Source: Stenopsyche tienmushanensis
Lineage: Eukaryota > Arthropoda > Insecta > Trichoptera > Stenopsychidae
DNA: 64,000 nt
Assembly: GCA_008973525.1 (NCBI GenBank)
Contig: WACJ01000042.1
Location: forward strand, 62,001 to 126,000
Direction: 5' to 3'
Position 1 is the stretch's first letter, and every line of letters begins with the position of its first letter. The notes beneath the pieces are model-generated. The model was not told the origin of the DNA. It saw nothing but the letters and a program-made list of their open reading frames with translations, and searched no databases. This document shows positions 23,928 to 35,989 of this stretch, piece by piece. Both the position numbers and the translations under genes were made by a program.

Positions 23928-24815
23928 CAGGCGAGTAGTCACAGTTAATTCATCCGATGAAGAGGTCATCATGCACGAAGTTCATGAATGTTTATAGTAG
24001 TGATATGATGAGTCGACAACAACGACAATATTCACGACAAGGCGATGAATGGGAGTCCATTAGTGATTTCTGATGAACTCGTGCAAAAAATTGAAGAACA
24101 AGTGCAAAGTGACGGCCGTATGATGCTTAAAGACATTCATGAAGAATTTCCTGACATTTCTGAAAGTCTCCTTGGTGATATTGTGCTGGAAAAACTTGGT
24201 TACGAGAAGTTCTATACAAAATAGGCGCCCAGATATAGTCTCGTCAGTTTGCTTATCAAACGCTGCTGGGGTATCGCATATAGCATCCTTTGAACTTAGC
24301 ATAATCTCTGTTCTTCCTCCTCCAATGCACCTTCGAGTGCACATGATCTGTAGTTGATCCTCCTGAACCTTGCCTCCTTTAGAGGGTGTAAAGCAAAATG
24401 GATGGGCATCTGGATACTCTGCGCGCAGCATTTCTCGTGGGACTAAAATATTAGTGAACTGCAGGAACTCCCCCTTGCCATAGTACTCGTATTGGTTTGG
24501 TAATTTGTAGTACTCAACCATGAAGACGAGTTACGCCAGATCATTGCCCCAAAGGTTCGATTGTTACCCACGGGCGTAGGATGGGCATAGAGAAACGCCC
24601 ACCCAAAACAGGAGGGAGAAGCTTTTCTAGACTGTATCGCGACGGGGAATATGACTTGGGAGTATCACTACATACCAGAATCCAAAAAAGCTGGTGGCGG
24701 AGGTCTAACATTGGCATTCAAAATCTGTTGCCCCGACTGCAGAAATTTCTTAGCCTCGACGACGATCCTATATAAGTGTTGTTACCTTACTTTCTGGATG
24801 ACCCTCCCCAAAAAA
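23928..24815 (+). pseudogene. Mariner remnant interrupted by repeat L
   Basis: 5' part 23,928-24,240: GATGAGTCGACAACAACGAC, SDELVQKIEEQVQSDGRMML-like sequence and the readable frame through DIHEEFPDISESLLGDIVLE and KLGYEK. Repeat L intervenes at about 24,240-24,605. The 3' part resumes with FLDCIATGN (family FLDxIVTGDE), HYIPESKKAGGGGLTL and LPRLQKFLSL, and ends in TGTTACCTTACTTTCTGGAT at about 24,780-24,800. It shares the PESK-to-AGGxGL internal deletion with other copies. Confidence 0.75.
24240..24605 (+). repeat. Repeat L segment inserted in a mariner
   Basis: AGTACTCGTATTGGTTTGGT, AATTTGTAGTACTCAACCAT and TTACCCACGGGCGTAGGA match 15836-15875 and 16100-16117. The block complementary to 15722-15741 lies at about 24,270-24,289 in opposite orientation. 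Open frames here are composite and not a gene. Confidence 0.55.
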
Positions 24816-24819
24816 AACC

Positions 24820-26415
24820 CGTTATTTTCCCAGGTATGAAAACCGTACCGGTTTGTAAATAACTCGGATCAAAAACCGAAATGAAAAAATAACAGTTCGA
24901 TGTCCCGGATTTGTTCATTTATTTATGTCATTATAATCTGAGCATATCAAGCTTTTTTTAAGAGGCCTTATTTACTTTATTATGATCATCAAATATGATG
25001 ATGCCGCAAATCGCTATTTAATATTTTAGGACTATTAAGAGGCAGTCATAATACAAAGTTTCCCCTCTTCTCTTTGGGGGTTAAAGCAGTGAAGACTGAA
25101 AGTCATAAGACGATCATATATTTTCATTACATCGAGACGGTAACGAGCGTAACCGTATTTTGCGCCTTCTTAAATTTTTTCATCCTTAATATTACGATTT
25201 TTCTTTGGCGGTTTTGCGTTCAATCCCGGGGATGAAAAAGATGTATATTCTCATCCAGCATAACGAGCTGGATTGAAAAAAGCGAGTAAATAGAAATCGA
25301 GAACCGTCTGCGAGGGAGTCTTATTTATTTTCATATCGCATGATAAATTGGCTCTTTTGACGTTTTTAAAATTTATTTTGTAATCTGATGCCATTTGTGT
25401 CATCCACTATACGTTTTTGAATGAGCATCGAGACGCAGATTATTTTCAAAATAATATTTTTTATCATTGCCCGAAACGAAATTGCTTGACCTGAAACAAT
25501 AATGGTGATTTTCACGGGCTACGCTTTCGGAGGTTTATCGGAAAACTGCCAGCTACGGGAACAATGGAATGTGTAGCAAAAAATGGCAGCGCCAGAAATG
25601 TGATCGAGTCCCTCGGGAAGCGGAAAAAAATATCAAAAAAACTCCCGAATGAACATCGACCGAAAATGTCACCTGAGGATTAACATTTTTAAGTGTCACT
25701 CACGCGGGATAAAGCCGAACCGATAGCTTATGTCGTGGGTGGGAAATTAATATAAGATTAGTTCAATCGACAAAATGGGAATGCTTAATTAATATCAGTA
25801 TATTTTTTAAAAATAAAATCATATAATATGGTCATTTAACTGATACAGAGTTTTCAATAGCGACGCATTAATTTTTTTTGGATATAGCAACTTTTTTTTA
25901 ATAAATAATTGAATACTTTCTGGTCCTCCTAATATTTATCATATATAGAAATAAAGTATTCGCCTGGATATCATAAGAACTTGGATTAAAATCCCACCGA
26001 TGATCAAAATTAATGCATTGCGATATTATTTTTTAAAATTACGAAATGTTCGGATGATAATTTATAGCTCACTTTGAAATTATACATTTTGGATTGAAGT
26101 TTGATTTATGCTGTATAAAAATATATTTTTCTAAATTGTCTATATGAAATGATAATTTAAATAAATTGCGTGCGAAATAATGTTCATTTCAAAAAGCAAT
26201 TTATATTTCGCAATCCCACAACAAATTTAGGTCACATGGGCATTAAAAAAATTGTGATATGATGGAAAAAGTTGTTAATCAAAATAAGTTGTTAAAAAAA
26301 ATCATAAATACAAACTTTATCATCTATTTTATAACTCAATGCAACGTGTGTTACCATATGATCACATTTAATTATCTCGAATTAATTTATGCCTTATGTT
26401 GCATAAATTCAAACA
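24820..26415. other. Intron stretch, largely single copy
   Basis: 25,000-25,790 is of moderate GC with no repeat match; a fragment of repeat I lies at 25,875-25,935 (TTTTTTTTAATAAATAATTG, TACTTTCTGGTCCTCC). No coding signal recognised. Confidence 0.4.
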
Positions 26416-26424
26416 CAATTTGAT

Positions 26425-27535
26425 GAGTAATCACGCATATGTGCGTTCGTACTCGAGTGATACAAAATGAATATTTTCGCACATTGAGTGCGGAAATCAG
26501 TGAATCAAGGAGAGATAAGGATGTCTTGCATCTCATCATACATTCATGCATAGATGGCAAGGTCGTGCTGTAAAGGTACCCCTACACGTTGTCCATATCC
26601 GATTAAAAACCATCAGGTGTGGGATCTTCTTAGATCGTTGTTGGTCTTTTTAAAATCACAATAAATAGTAGATATCAATTATATATTTTAAACTCAGACA
26701 TTCATACCGTTTTGTATATAGAGTGGAATTTTTTTGAGTTTTGAGTTGAGTTTTGCTATCAAAATACAAAAACAGTTATAACTAGGGAATCCAATCCCAG
26801 GATCCCGGACAGTTTAATATGCTCATGAATCCTGGGATTAGTAAACGTAATCCCGAAAAATTCAAGATTGAAAATTTTATCTAATACATATCGTACACCT
26901 CACCAGAACGATGAAGGCTACTAAATCGAGACTTACCCACCGAAATCTGGACGCATGGAAACAATAGCGTAGCTACTAATTTGGCGAGCTTATGCGGCGC
27001 CTAGGGACAGTAACTGTCTTTCAAATTGTTATATTAACCTTTCCCTACCGGTGATGTATTTACTACACATCGACTCTAATAATGGGAATATCGATATGAA
27101 ATATAATTGATACGGGCTTCAAAATTTTTGTATTGCTGCGTAATATAATTATGAATCACATGAAAGTATTATAGTATATAAGTATTCATCTACAGCGACG
27201 GAAATAAATAATTTGTCAAGGAATCGGGAATTTTGCGAGTTTTAGTCCGTAGCAAAAGACCCCCATAACCCTCCAAAAATGTGGTCGGTTCATATGCAAA
27301 ACAACCTGTATACTTAAAACTTAGCTTGGTAAGAAGAATGATTCTATTTAAAATGCTATTGTAACACCGAAAAATATCAACAGTGTTAAGGTTCATTTAT
27401 TGATATACAAGCTTGACTCACGCTGCGCGGTCCTGAGATAAGATTGGATCTCTATGGATGATAAATGGTGGACATACGAATATAGCATCTATTTTTAAGT
27501 CAATTTAAAATTAACTCACTAATCAAAGGCTTAAT
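26425..27535 (+). mobile_element. PBM-1 copy split by a 0.6-kb insertion
   Basis: Left part 26,425-26,710 has TTTGATGAGTAATCACGC, GTGCGTTCGTACTC, GATGTCTTGCATCTCATCAT, GTAAAGGTACCCCTACACG and TTAGATCGTTGTTGGTC. The right part 27,305-27,535 resumes with ACTTAAAACTTAGCTTGGTA, CAGTGTTAAGGTTCATTTAT and ACTCACGCTGCGCGGTCCTG, and ends TCACTAATCAAAGGCTTAA. An uninterrupted copy (2771-3228) shows that these halves belong together. Confidence 0.75.
26711..27304 (+). mobile_element. Repeat G unit inserted in PBM-1
   Basis: About 590 bp with no counterpart in intact PBM-1. The part 26,897-27,230 matches 42,725-43,100 inverted; shared blocks are AATCTGGACGCATGGAAA-like sequence, ATTTACTACACATCGACTCT and TAATGGGAATATCGATATGA. 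A third fragment lies at 49,985-50,090 inverted. Probably a mobile element of unknown class. Confidence 0.6.
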
Positions 27536-27539
27536 GGAT

Positions 27540-28580
27540 TGGAAGATAGTCAATGAATGAAATGGTTTTTTTAAAGCCAAACAAGACACAAAATTCTATA
27601 TTATTTATCAAGTAGGTGTATTATGTTTGTCTCGTTCGTTTGAATTTTATGGTTATGCTCTGCGCAAGACATAGCCAGAGTTATTATCTGTATAAAACGT
27701 ATATGGGAAACAGAATGTCAAAAAACATATTGTATGACATTAAACAACAGCATAATGCCTCGGAAAGATGTAAACATCAAAAGGTAGAGTTATGAGAGCA
27801 CTCAAGAAAAAAACTACGACAACTACTTAGCCGAACATTGATCGACAACGTGCCTTTTAAGAAAGATGACATCACAAAAACTCTCCAGCGGAAGAGTCCA
27901 TAAACAACAGATACCTGTGCGATTACGGACGACAATACATAAGAGGGTTGTTGGCGACGAACAATGGATAATATGTAATAAATTCGCCAAAAATAACAAT
28001 GGTCCAACAATATGCCCTCGACAATGACGCCTGCATCTGATAATAAAGCACAATGAAAGGGTTAGGTGCTTGTATGACGACTTGAAAAATTAACTTTAGA
28101 TAAGACTCTCATTGTCTTTTGCGTCGTAAAACGACGTCATATAATAACGCTTAGAATGAGTGGGTACAAACGAGGCGACTATATAAAAGCTCTCAGCTCA
28201 ACTGCTGTTGACAATTCGTTCCTTCATCCATAATATTTTGCAAATTTACGAACTTTCAATATACAGCTGAAAGCTGCAAGCATTCCGAATGCATGCTGTG
28301 AAAGATTCTATTTTATTTTCGAACTTTCCAAGCTCAAAGCAGTCGAATATGAGCACCACGGGTTCATAAAATTTGCGATATTCTCAATAGCGACGTGGAG
28401 TCCATTTAGTCCAAATTTATGTCGCCTTATCATGCAAAAGGTCTTTTAAAAACAAGACCTATTCCATCAAATCATACATCATTTATATTGATAAATTATG
28501 GTTGAAATTTAGTCCAAAATCGTTACATTGAATGGAAAAAAATCTTATTATCGTTTGCAATTAAATTATAATTTATTTAA
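27540..28580. other. Intron stretch without recognised features
   Basis: 27,770-28,060 has two overlapping open frames on the minus strand of 76-77 codons, with no known relatives. The rest is AT-rich. Nothing supported. Confidence 0.4.
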
Positions 28581-28582
28581 AA

Positions 28583-28900
28583 AAAACCATCCCCACGTAT
28601 AGCGCTGTTAAAAGCGACATCTTTCATCTCTCTTCGGGTGAAATGTGTTATTTTAACAACGCCATCTCTTGTGGCCCTACGGAGACATTGTATCTCCATA
28701 CCGACCGATAGCTTTTTGCGCGTGCACCGTTGCCGATTGGGTAATGACTGCGCGGGAGGCGGGAGAGTTGTCGGTTAGCCTTGGCTGCGGGAAGTTGTCC
28801 CTCCTGCAGCCAGATCTCTCTTTCTCTCTCGTGTGGAATACATAGTTATTTCAACGAAGAGAAGTATTTCCATTCGACGCCCGTCTATTCCATCAGTGTA
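28583..28900 (+). mobile_element. Solo LTR (family D)
   Basis: ACCATCCCCACGTATAGCGC is followed by an AACAACGCCATCTCTTGTGG block, CCTACGGAGACATTG, GTTAGCCTTGGCTGCGGGAA and CTGCAGCCAGATCTCTC. The tail runs ATTTCAACGAAGAGAAGTAT to ATTCGACGCCCGTC. Collinear with 6490-6800. Right border approximate. Confidence 0.6.
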
Positions 28901-29012
28901 TAACCATGTGTTAACGTTCGTGCTTATGAAATCAAAATAAATTTAGTTCTATAAATAAACACTTTATAAAATTCAAAATTTTATCAAAAATGTTCTTAAA
29001 AAAAACAACTGA

Positions 29013-29660
29013 GCCCCATGCAATGGCGCTGTTAATCTGTGAGGATTAAATTCGATAGATTAACAGCAACATCTTCCAGTCTCTTTTTAGGTGCAATTTG
29101 TCAATTTAACAGCGACATCTTCTGTGGCGCCGCGGACACATTGCGATAGTCCTTGCTTGCGGGAATACGTTTTCCTTGTGGTCAAATCTCACTTCCTCTT
29201 ACTTATGGTGGCGCTTATAGCCTATAGGCATTTTCATCTGCCTTGGGCCTTCTCATTCCAATTGCCCAGGCCCAGACTAGACCAGACCAGAGAGTATTTT
29301 TCAATTTGTTTAACCCAGCGTAGCCGAGACCCTCCGACGGGTCTGTTATCACTCGGTTGGAAATCTAAGATGGCTCAGGGGACCAATGGAGACAACGGGT
29401 TCGGACAAACCCTGCCTCGCCGTACATGTCCATGATCTCGCAATGACACCTCAAGTTTTCAGAACTCAGGCCCGGAGAGGGTCGATTTTTTTATTTACTC
29501 CCTTGTCATCAATTAAGAAATTAGCTAAGACGTTAGTATTTCTATTTGACACCCGTTCACATCCATCTCTCAGCTACATAACGACTCGATAGAAGAACGG
29601 ACCCGTGTGCGAACGTCCCCACAACAACATTGGTGTCAGAAGTGAGATTGCCAATTCACC
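29013..29660 (+). mobile_element. LTR with adjoining primer binding site
   Basis: GAGCCCCATGCAATGGCGCT and GTTAATCTGTGAGG mark the start region, and AACAGCGACATCTTCTGTGG an internal block. The middle differs from other copies. It ends TCCCCACAACAACAT at 29,616-29,630, followed by TGGTGTCAGAAGTGAGAT at 29,631-29,648. That sequence is complementary, with one mismatch, to the 3' end of a typical tRNA-Leu including CCA. A primer binding site right after the repeat is what identifies family D as LTRs. Confidence 0.55.
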
Positions 29661-29664
29661 AAGG

Positions 29665-29845
29665 ATTTTTCTTTATTGATGATGAGAGAGAGATCTGGCC
29701 GCGGGAATAACGTCTTCCCGACTAACTGACAGCTCTCACGATTTCCATCTCCCTTTTATGGTACTATTTTAAATTAGATCTGAAGTAAAGAATTAAATCT
29801 GCACAAATTAACAGCGGAATTACACGAGGATGACATTTCACTTTT
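29665..29845 (-). repeat. Family D LTR fragment, inverted
   Basis: AGATCTGGCCGCGGGAATAA and CGTCTTCCCG form the hairpin region; AAATCTGCACAAATTAACAG and GGATGACATTTCACT match the inverted LTR start (cf. 50,585-50,637). Confidence 0.5.
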
Positions 29846-29849
29846 CCAT

Positions 29850-31280
29850 GGTATTTTTTTTCCATTTCTTATTTCCAAAGTATTGACATTTTTTTGATGA
29901 TTTATTCGCTTTTTTTCTTTCTTTAAAGGCTCATACAGTGTCTATGTTTGTATATTTCATTATTTTTATTTTAACACAATGAATTACTTAAGCTAAAAAA
30001 GTTAGCTGTGTTTGTATAATATATAATAAAATGGGCTTATAATTGATATAGTTGATGCTTTACGCTACGCATACATACAGTAAAGCTGGCGTGACGCATG
30101 CGCGTAGCATATTTATGTTCTTTTGCGTGCATTCTCTATCCTTTTTCTATCTTGTTTCATTTTTCATCTCATTCAGTCCAATTTGCCCTACCGTGCCTAT
30201 ATAAGATTATTTTTTTAAAAAATCTATTACATTTAAAGTAATCATAACCTCTTTAATTCATATTTTCTTGTTTTTTCCCGAGAGTGGGAATGAAATTTAA
30301 TGGTAATAGAAAACAACCCCAACACAGAATCAATGTCCGAATTTCACCGAAAATTACCAAAAATAGATTTGACCTTTTCCTCTTTGTATCGCAAAACATT
30401 GTAGGCGTTTTTCAGACGCCCTATTTTTTTTCGAACATCGAATTATTTCATAAATTCCTATGTGACTTTCAAAGCCTCGTTTTCTTTTCATTTTTGGGAA
30501 CCGCCCTTATTTAACGCCCGCGGCGGCTTTTCGAATAAACGTATTTTTTGTTGTACCACTCAAAAACGTATGAAGCGTGTATTTATTATATCCTGTGCAC
30601 ACAAAACAACTTTCTTTTAACACTATAATAGTTGGAATTGTGTGGCACTTCCGAGCTCCAACCCTATTGTATAAAACGCGCTGGTCTGCAAACCAAGATT
30701 GGCTGAAAACCCGCACAGAAAAGTGGAAAAATCGAAATGCATGATGGCGAAACGGGTGTTTTTAAACGAATCCGCAGCGATGTAGGTCATCGCAGGGAAA
30801 AAATGCTAAACAGTGTTGTTTTAAAGAAAAAAGGTTGCCGTTTTCTGACCCAAAGTATAATGTATGAGGGCACAAAAGCATCCAGCGGGATCTTTTCAAA
30901 TTCAAAATAACATACGAATATTTTTCTTCCTGTGAAAAGATTTCCAGAGGCAAAGCACTATATTGAAAGAGCGCCCTCAAAACATTCTTTGAACGTCCGC
31001 TTGTCAAAAGGTCTGATCTGTTTCATATGAATAGAAATGTAATACAAAGATATGTTTCTGGAAAATTTAATCTTTGTACAACTGCATATGTTCTGCATAC
31101 TTATAAGATGCAGCTAAGTTTTGGGGTGATTACATTGGGGAATAATACAAAGTTTTGCACACCCTGTAAAATATTTTGTTAGAAATAAAAGTGCATTTAT
31201 ATTTAATAACATTCATTTTGAGACCATTTATTTGACAGAGAATTTATTTGAGCCGTCCTAGGTTTATATGTCTTTCATCT
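29850..31280. other. Single-copy intron stretch
   Basis: 30,240-31,040 is of moderate GC without repeat matches; open frames of 69-81 codons resemble nothing known. No exon recognised. Confidence 0.4.
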
Positions 31281-31283
31281 CAC

Positions 31284-31440
31284 GGTTTGCAGCAGGGAAA
31301 CTTCCTTATTTGAAATGCACGCTTTGAAGTAACAATTATTCCAAAAACAATTTAGTGACATTAATTTAAAAGAATAAGATTTAACGTTTTTTGTTATGTA
31401 AGTTTAATACCGATCACATTATAGATTTAGATCAGTAACT
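31284..31440 (+). repeat. Family E fragment, one end
   Basis: GCAGCAGGGAAACTTCCTTA and TTTGAAATGCACGCTTTGAA, continuing through TTAATTTAAAAGAATAAGAT and TGTAAGTTTAATA. The continuation is mirrored at 37,870-37,985, so the two are related fragments in opposite orientation. Confidence 0.6.
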
Positions 31441-31479
31441 TGCAGAAAAAAATCTGGAAATTTAAGAACGTAGTCAATT

Positions 31480-32540
31480 GTGCGAACTACGGAAGATATC
31501 CCTGATTTAAGCATTTTTTTATCACATCCTGTATATGCTCTATACATTTGTATTCAAAGATTAATCCGGAAAATTCATAGTTTTTCTTATTTTTCGCGAA
31601 AAATCGTAGATTTTACAGAATATGATAGTTTAAATTCGTTTAGAATGCATTTATACCATCGGTACTGATAAAACTGTGTACCAAATTCACCCTTTATATG
31701 ACATTCTGAGCCCACCCTTAACCGAATCTACTATTTGCTGACTTCAAAACTCCCGGAAAAAAATGTCTTCTTAATATTCTCCACAGGTTTCTGATGGCAA
31801 ACTTTTTTTTAATATAACAATGTAACGCTTAATTTTGTTTGAAGAAGAGCGCAAATAAAAATGTACTTCAAAGTATTAGCACCCAAAAGTTTTTGTAGAA
31901 ACTGTTCTTCTAATTTCTTTCGTCAAATTGTCAGCGAGCTCAGACATTTTTTTTGTTGGGTCTTTTCAAGTCTTTCTAATCAATATCCTATTTTTACAAT
32001 TTGCAGTTACTTATAACTTTGTGCTTTAGCTTAAAAAATAGTGATAAAAACAGTGAAAAAAAAACCGTAACCGTAAAAAAAACACAAGAAGAGTGGGAAT
32101 TTGATGGACAGAAAAAGACCGGGCCGCCCAAAATCGTCGTCTTACAGATTCTCAGTTGACTGCAAAATTGAATGAAGTTTGATCATCTAAGTCAAGCGTG
32201 TCAAATTGAATTGATTTAGGGTTCTTTGACGTATACCGCTGAAGAAACACAAATTGAATAAATTGAATAACCAATAAAGTCTGCTTTGGGTGCAAAAACA
32301 AACATTAAGCAATTGCTCATCGGAAAAATGTCTTATAGATGAACGACTTCCACAATCTATATACTAATCTCCTTTTGAGCTATTATGGGATAAGATCGAT
32401 CAAAAAGCAAAACAAAAATCGTTTACCTACTTGTATCAATATACTCTAGAATCAAATTGTTTCAAATATCGCTAAAAAAATATGCATTGCTGTACTATTA
32501 ATATATGTTAAAGTTGAACATTTTGATGAAAGTGTCATTC
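31480..32540. other. AT-rich intron stretch
   Basis: No supported feature. A short run around 32,100-32,160 resembles the start of a Tc1-like DNA-binding segment, but too weakly to call. Confidence 0.3.
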
Positions 32541-32554
32541 AAAACTTTTTTTCA

Positions 32555-32705
32555 ACCGCGGACGGAGGACGCGTCCAACGAAAAGACTCGGTATGAAAGA
32601 GAGGAATTTGGCTGCAGAAAGGACGTCCTCCCGCAGCCAAGGCCAACCACCGACTCCTCTACTCCCGCATCCTGCGCATCACCATCCAACCGGCTACAGT
32701 TTAAA
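32555..32705 (-). repeat. Family D LTR fragment, inverted
   Basis: GGCTGCAGAAAGGACGTCCT and CCCGCAGCCAAGGCCAACC form the hairpin region; ACTCCCGCATCCTGCGCATC and CCATCCAACCGGCTACAG correspond to 9070-9120. Both ends are missing. Confidence 0.6.
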
Positions 32706-32709
32706 TGGT

Positions 32710-34205
32710 TACATTGTGTGATTTTGTCAAAGATATATTTGACAATGTACATATTTTTTTAAATATCAATAGGTGATGGGTTTATTTAGTTTTATTGTCG
32801 AAAGAGTAAGTAGTACACAACGTAAAATTGCTTAAATAATCCTTGTACCGACAATAGTAAAAATTATTAATATGTTTTCAATATTGTCTAGAATACTTAA
32901 AAAAGAAGAAGTACCATAATACAGCTTTATTTAATATTATTATCAGATCTGCTTAAAACATCAATAATAAATATTGCAATCTTCATAGATGACACAACTA
33001 TAATGACTCTCATCTCATATGGATCTTATGATAGCATCTGACAATGTTCAAGAAGCAAATTATAATATTTGAAACTACATTAAGATTGCGTGGTTTGCTT
33101 AAAAGAATTATGTTTAGGAAAACCCAAATAGTTCGGTATAAAATTATCTTGCTTTGCTATTGTATCCGCATCAACTGTCTGAATATATAAACGAACCCGG
33201 TATAATATTGTCTCCCGGCATAGTCCACCGAAGACCGAAACGCTTGGTAAGTATATAACACATCGACGATTTGTTTACCTTGGCAACTACCAGATCAATA
33301 TGACCCAACATAGTGCATTCTGCAAAACGTCTCGCAAAACAAATTCCGCACACAAACAATGATTTTGATAATTTAAAAACCTTCAGTATTATGCGCACAA
33401 TAAGTCCTCAAATTTTCATTGCAATCGGATGAATAGCATAGGAACGTATACGAAACAACAGGCGACGAACATATGTAATAACAAATATGGTTTGTCTAGC
33501 AAATGTGTTGATATTATTTACAAGCATGGTCCATGCCAAATTATTTAATATAATATGACAAGACCTAAATCTTCCTAAATGGAGGATTTATTTTTTTAGC
33601 AAACAATCGATGTTGATTATTCAATGATGTCGAATATGTATGAATTAGAATATTTGCAGGTGGAACAATGATTCAATCAATTTTCACCCAAGGAAATTGT
33701 CCTTCGATGATTTTCTTCTCCCATTGAAGCCTTAACAAAAACCTCAAGTCGCGGAGACAATTTGTCAGATGCAAAACCCGACCCGAATCACATTTGAGAT
33801 GTACGAAACAAAGGACGTCAAAGGTACTCATCCCTCACTTTGCGGTCGTCGAGCAACCCCACAACCGCGACCGCCTTTTATTTCGTCATTTTCATTTGTC
33901 CACTTAAGTGGCGCAGAAAATTGCTGGAGCCTTCAGAATAATCATCCTAATTGAAAAAATATTCCGGGATCTCTCCCGTTATAAAAATTCGGGCGGGAAA
34001 CTCATCGCTCGCGATGCTTTATGCCTAAGGAGCCGCCCTGCGTGAGGGGAGCGATTTTCATTCGAACTTATGATACCTGAAAGTTTCCTCATGAGCAATG
34101 CCAAATTAAAATATTCATAAAAGAGACATTTTATACATTAAAATCATGTTTATTTATTTTTTTGTAATTTTGTAAAAAAAAAATTTTTAAATTGCATTAT
34201 TATAA
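32710..34205. other. Intron stretch without recognised features
   Basis: 33,690-34,100 is of moderate GC and looks single copy; the remainder is AT-rich. Nothing recognised. Confidence 0.4.
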
Positions 34206-34212
34206 TATAACG

Positions 34213-34226
34213 CCCCCCCCCCCCCC
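34213..34226 (+). repeat. Poly-C run of 14
   Basis: Fourteen consecutive C in an otherwise AT-rich region. Run length may be affected by sequencing. Confidence 0.8.
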
Positions 34227-34289
34227 AAGATTAATAGCGGTTTATATATATCCTGCGCTTATAAATACGTGAATAGGTGCCAGAATACG

Positions 34290-34375
34290 CAGAAAACAAG
34301 AAAAGGGTCGACCAACAGCCTTGGTCGCGGGAAGACATGTCTTTCCCGCCAGCTTTCCGATCTTGTAACTCTGAT
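34290..34375 (+). repeat. Family D LTR fragment
   Basis: CCAACAGCCTTGGTCGCGGG and AAGACATGTCTTTCCCGCCA keep the hairpin region only. A similar scrap (GACCAACGGTCTTGGCCGTG) is at 41,720-41,765. Confidence 0.45.
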
Positions 34376-34813
34376 TTTTTTTATATTTAAATCCGAACCT
34401 TCATAAATAGATACACAGGATCTAAATCACTATACCAACACTTAGTCTATTCTTTCATAAAAATAATATATTATTGATTAAATCACAGTTTCAAATTCTT
34501 GATATAAATTTCATATATCAGATATTAAAAATACAATCAATGGCCAATAAAAACAAATAGCACGGAATGTATATATAAATATAATAGACGGAATTACATT
34601 TAAATGATAATATTTATCGTAACCATATGGTAGCGCTCGTTCCTGAAGATTTTAATGACGTTTAGGTATACACCCGGCATTGAGCTTTCACTTCAAGTAA
34701 TATAGTGATGAATGATTCAAAAATTATGTATTCTTGGGATTATCTTTCGGGAATAAATAATATATATTTATATGTTTTTCATGAATATATTTTTACGTAT
34801 TTTTTGTCATTAA

Positions 34814-34975
34814 CCCTTTGATTTTAAATCGAATTAAACATAATATGTCCACCACTTATCGTCCACTTTCCTCTTAAGATCGCGCAGCGTGAGTCATGCT
34901 TAATAAATAAACCTTAACACTTTCGATAACACACAATTTTTTTTCTTCGGTAAACATAAACAATATACATGTTTT
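34814..34975 (-). mobile_element. PBM-1 fragment, inverted
   Basis: TTAA at 34810-34813, then CCCTTTGATTTTAAATCGAA, TGTCCACCACTTATCGTCCA, ATCGCGCAGCGTGAGTCATG and AACCTTAACACTTTCGATAA. Ends inside the element. Confidence 0.7.
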
Positions 34976-34979
34976 GATG

Positions 34980-35980
34980 CTTTTGAGTCAATTGAATAAA
35001 TGCTTAAAATGTATTAAAAAAGCTTCAGATTTTATAAAATTATTAAAAATATTTTTTTATTATATGCCATAGAAAATATGGCATTTTTATATAAACAGCC
35101 TTGAATTTTTTTAATACATTTTATACTTGTTAAAACCAAATCTTGATTAACGATGATGGAAAAATGTACGGAGTTTTACGCGTAATGTAAAAATATAATG
35201 CCTTCCTCAAAATATTAAACGTCAGCTTTCGTTATATTTCATTAATCAGATTTAATAACTTTTTTTTCATTACAAACACATAGGAAACTTTACACTTTAA
35301 AATTGTATAAAATTGAACAAATTCCACGATAAAAGACATTTTTCCCTGTCGTAAAAGATTCATTGTCCAATTAAGCGTCTTCAACATTGTTCACATAAAA
35401 GTCTCAAAACGCGAAATATTCCATGATAAAATAATCCACGTATCCTCAAATGTATATAAAAACAACCCACATCCATATATCACTTAAACTATTGTTTAAA
35501 TGTAATTTATAGCCGTGGAAGTATAATAATACATCACATACGCGCATATTATCTCGTCCATAATATATACGGCCAGCCGGTCCCTATAGTGTCATACTCA
35601 AGACACAGGTATCATAATTATTAAGGACCATGTTAATTATTCCGCCGGGATGTAACAGGAATAATGTGAATAACTATAGGCCAAGAATATTAATTCGAAT
35701 ATCATATGGATGTGAGTTCAAATTGTTACAAACATAATACATTCGTTTGATCCTTTGTCTGCATGACATATAATAGGTGAACCGATTTACGACCGCTTGA
35801 ATTTCTTGAATCCATAGCCATAATCTCGGGATTTGGAATGCGAAAATGTATAAATCTGATTATCAAAATTATATTTCAATTACTTAGGAGGATGAAATTT
35901 GTCGAAGGCGTAATTTAATCATACGTTTTCTGATTGAAACGGCGATCTCAATTTATTTCCCTCCCATCCAAAACATACTT
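34980..35980. other. AT-rich intron stretch
   Basis: Contains an inverted pair around a perfect-looking stem near 35,065-35,085 (TATGCCATAGAAAATATGGC). Nothing else recognised. Confidence 0.4.
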
Positions 35981-35989
35981 AATGTACAT

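Noticed and set aside
24060..24521. Open frame of 153 codons, minus strand, the longest in the window
   Set aside because: It lies antisense to the mariner and crosses into repeat L; composition explains the open frame.
29091..29435. Open frame of 114 codons, plus strand
   Set aside because: It lies wholly within LTR-like sequence and has no recognisable domain.
32090..32230. Possible Tc1-like transposase start
   Set aside because: Only a short basic run with GRPK-like residues in shifting frames; no second motif or terminal repeats.
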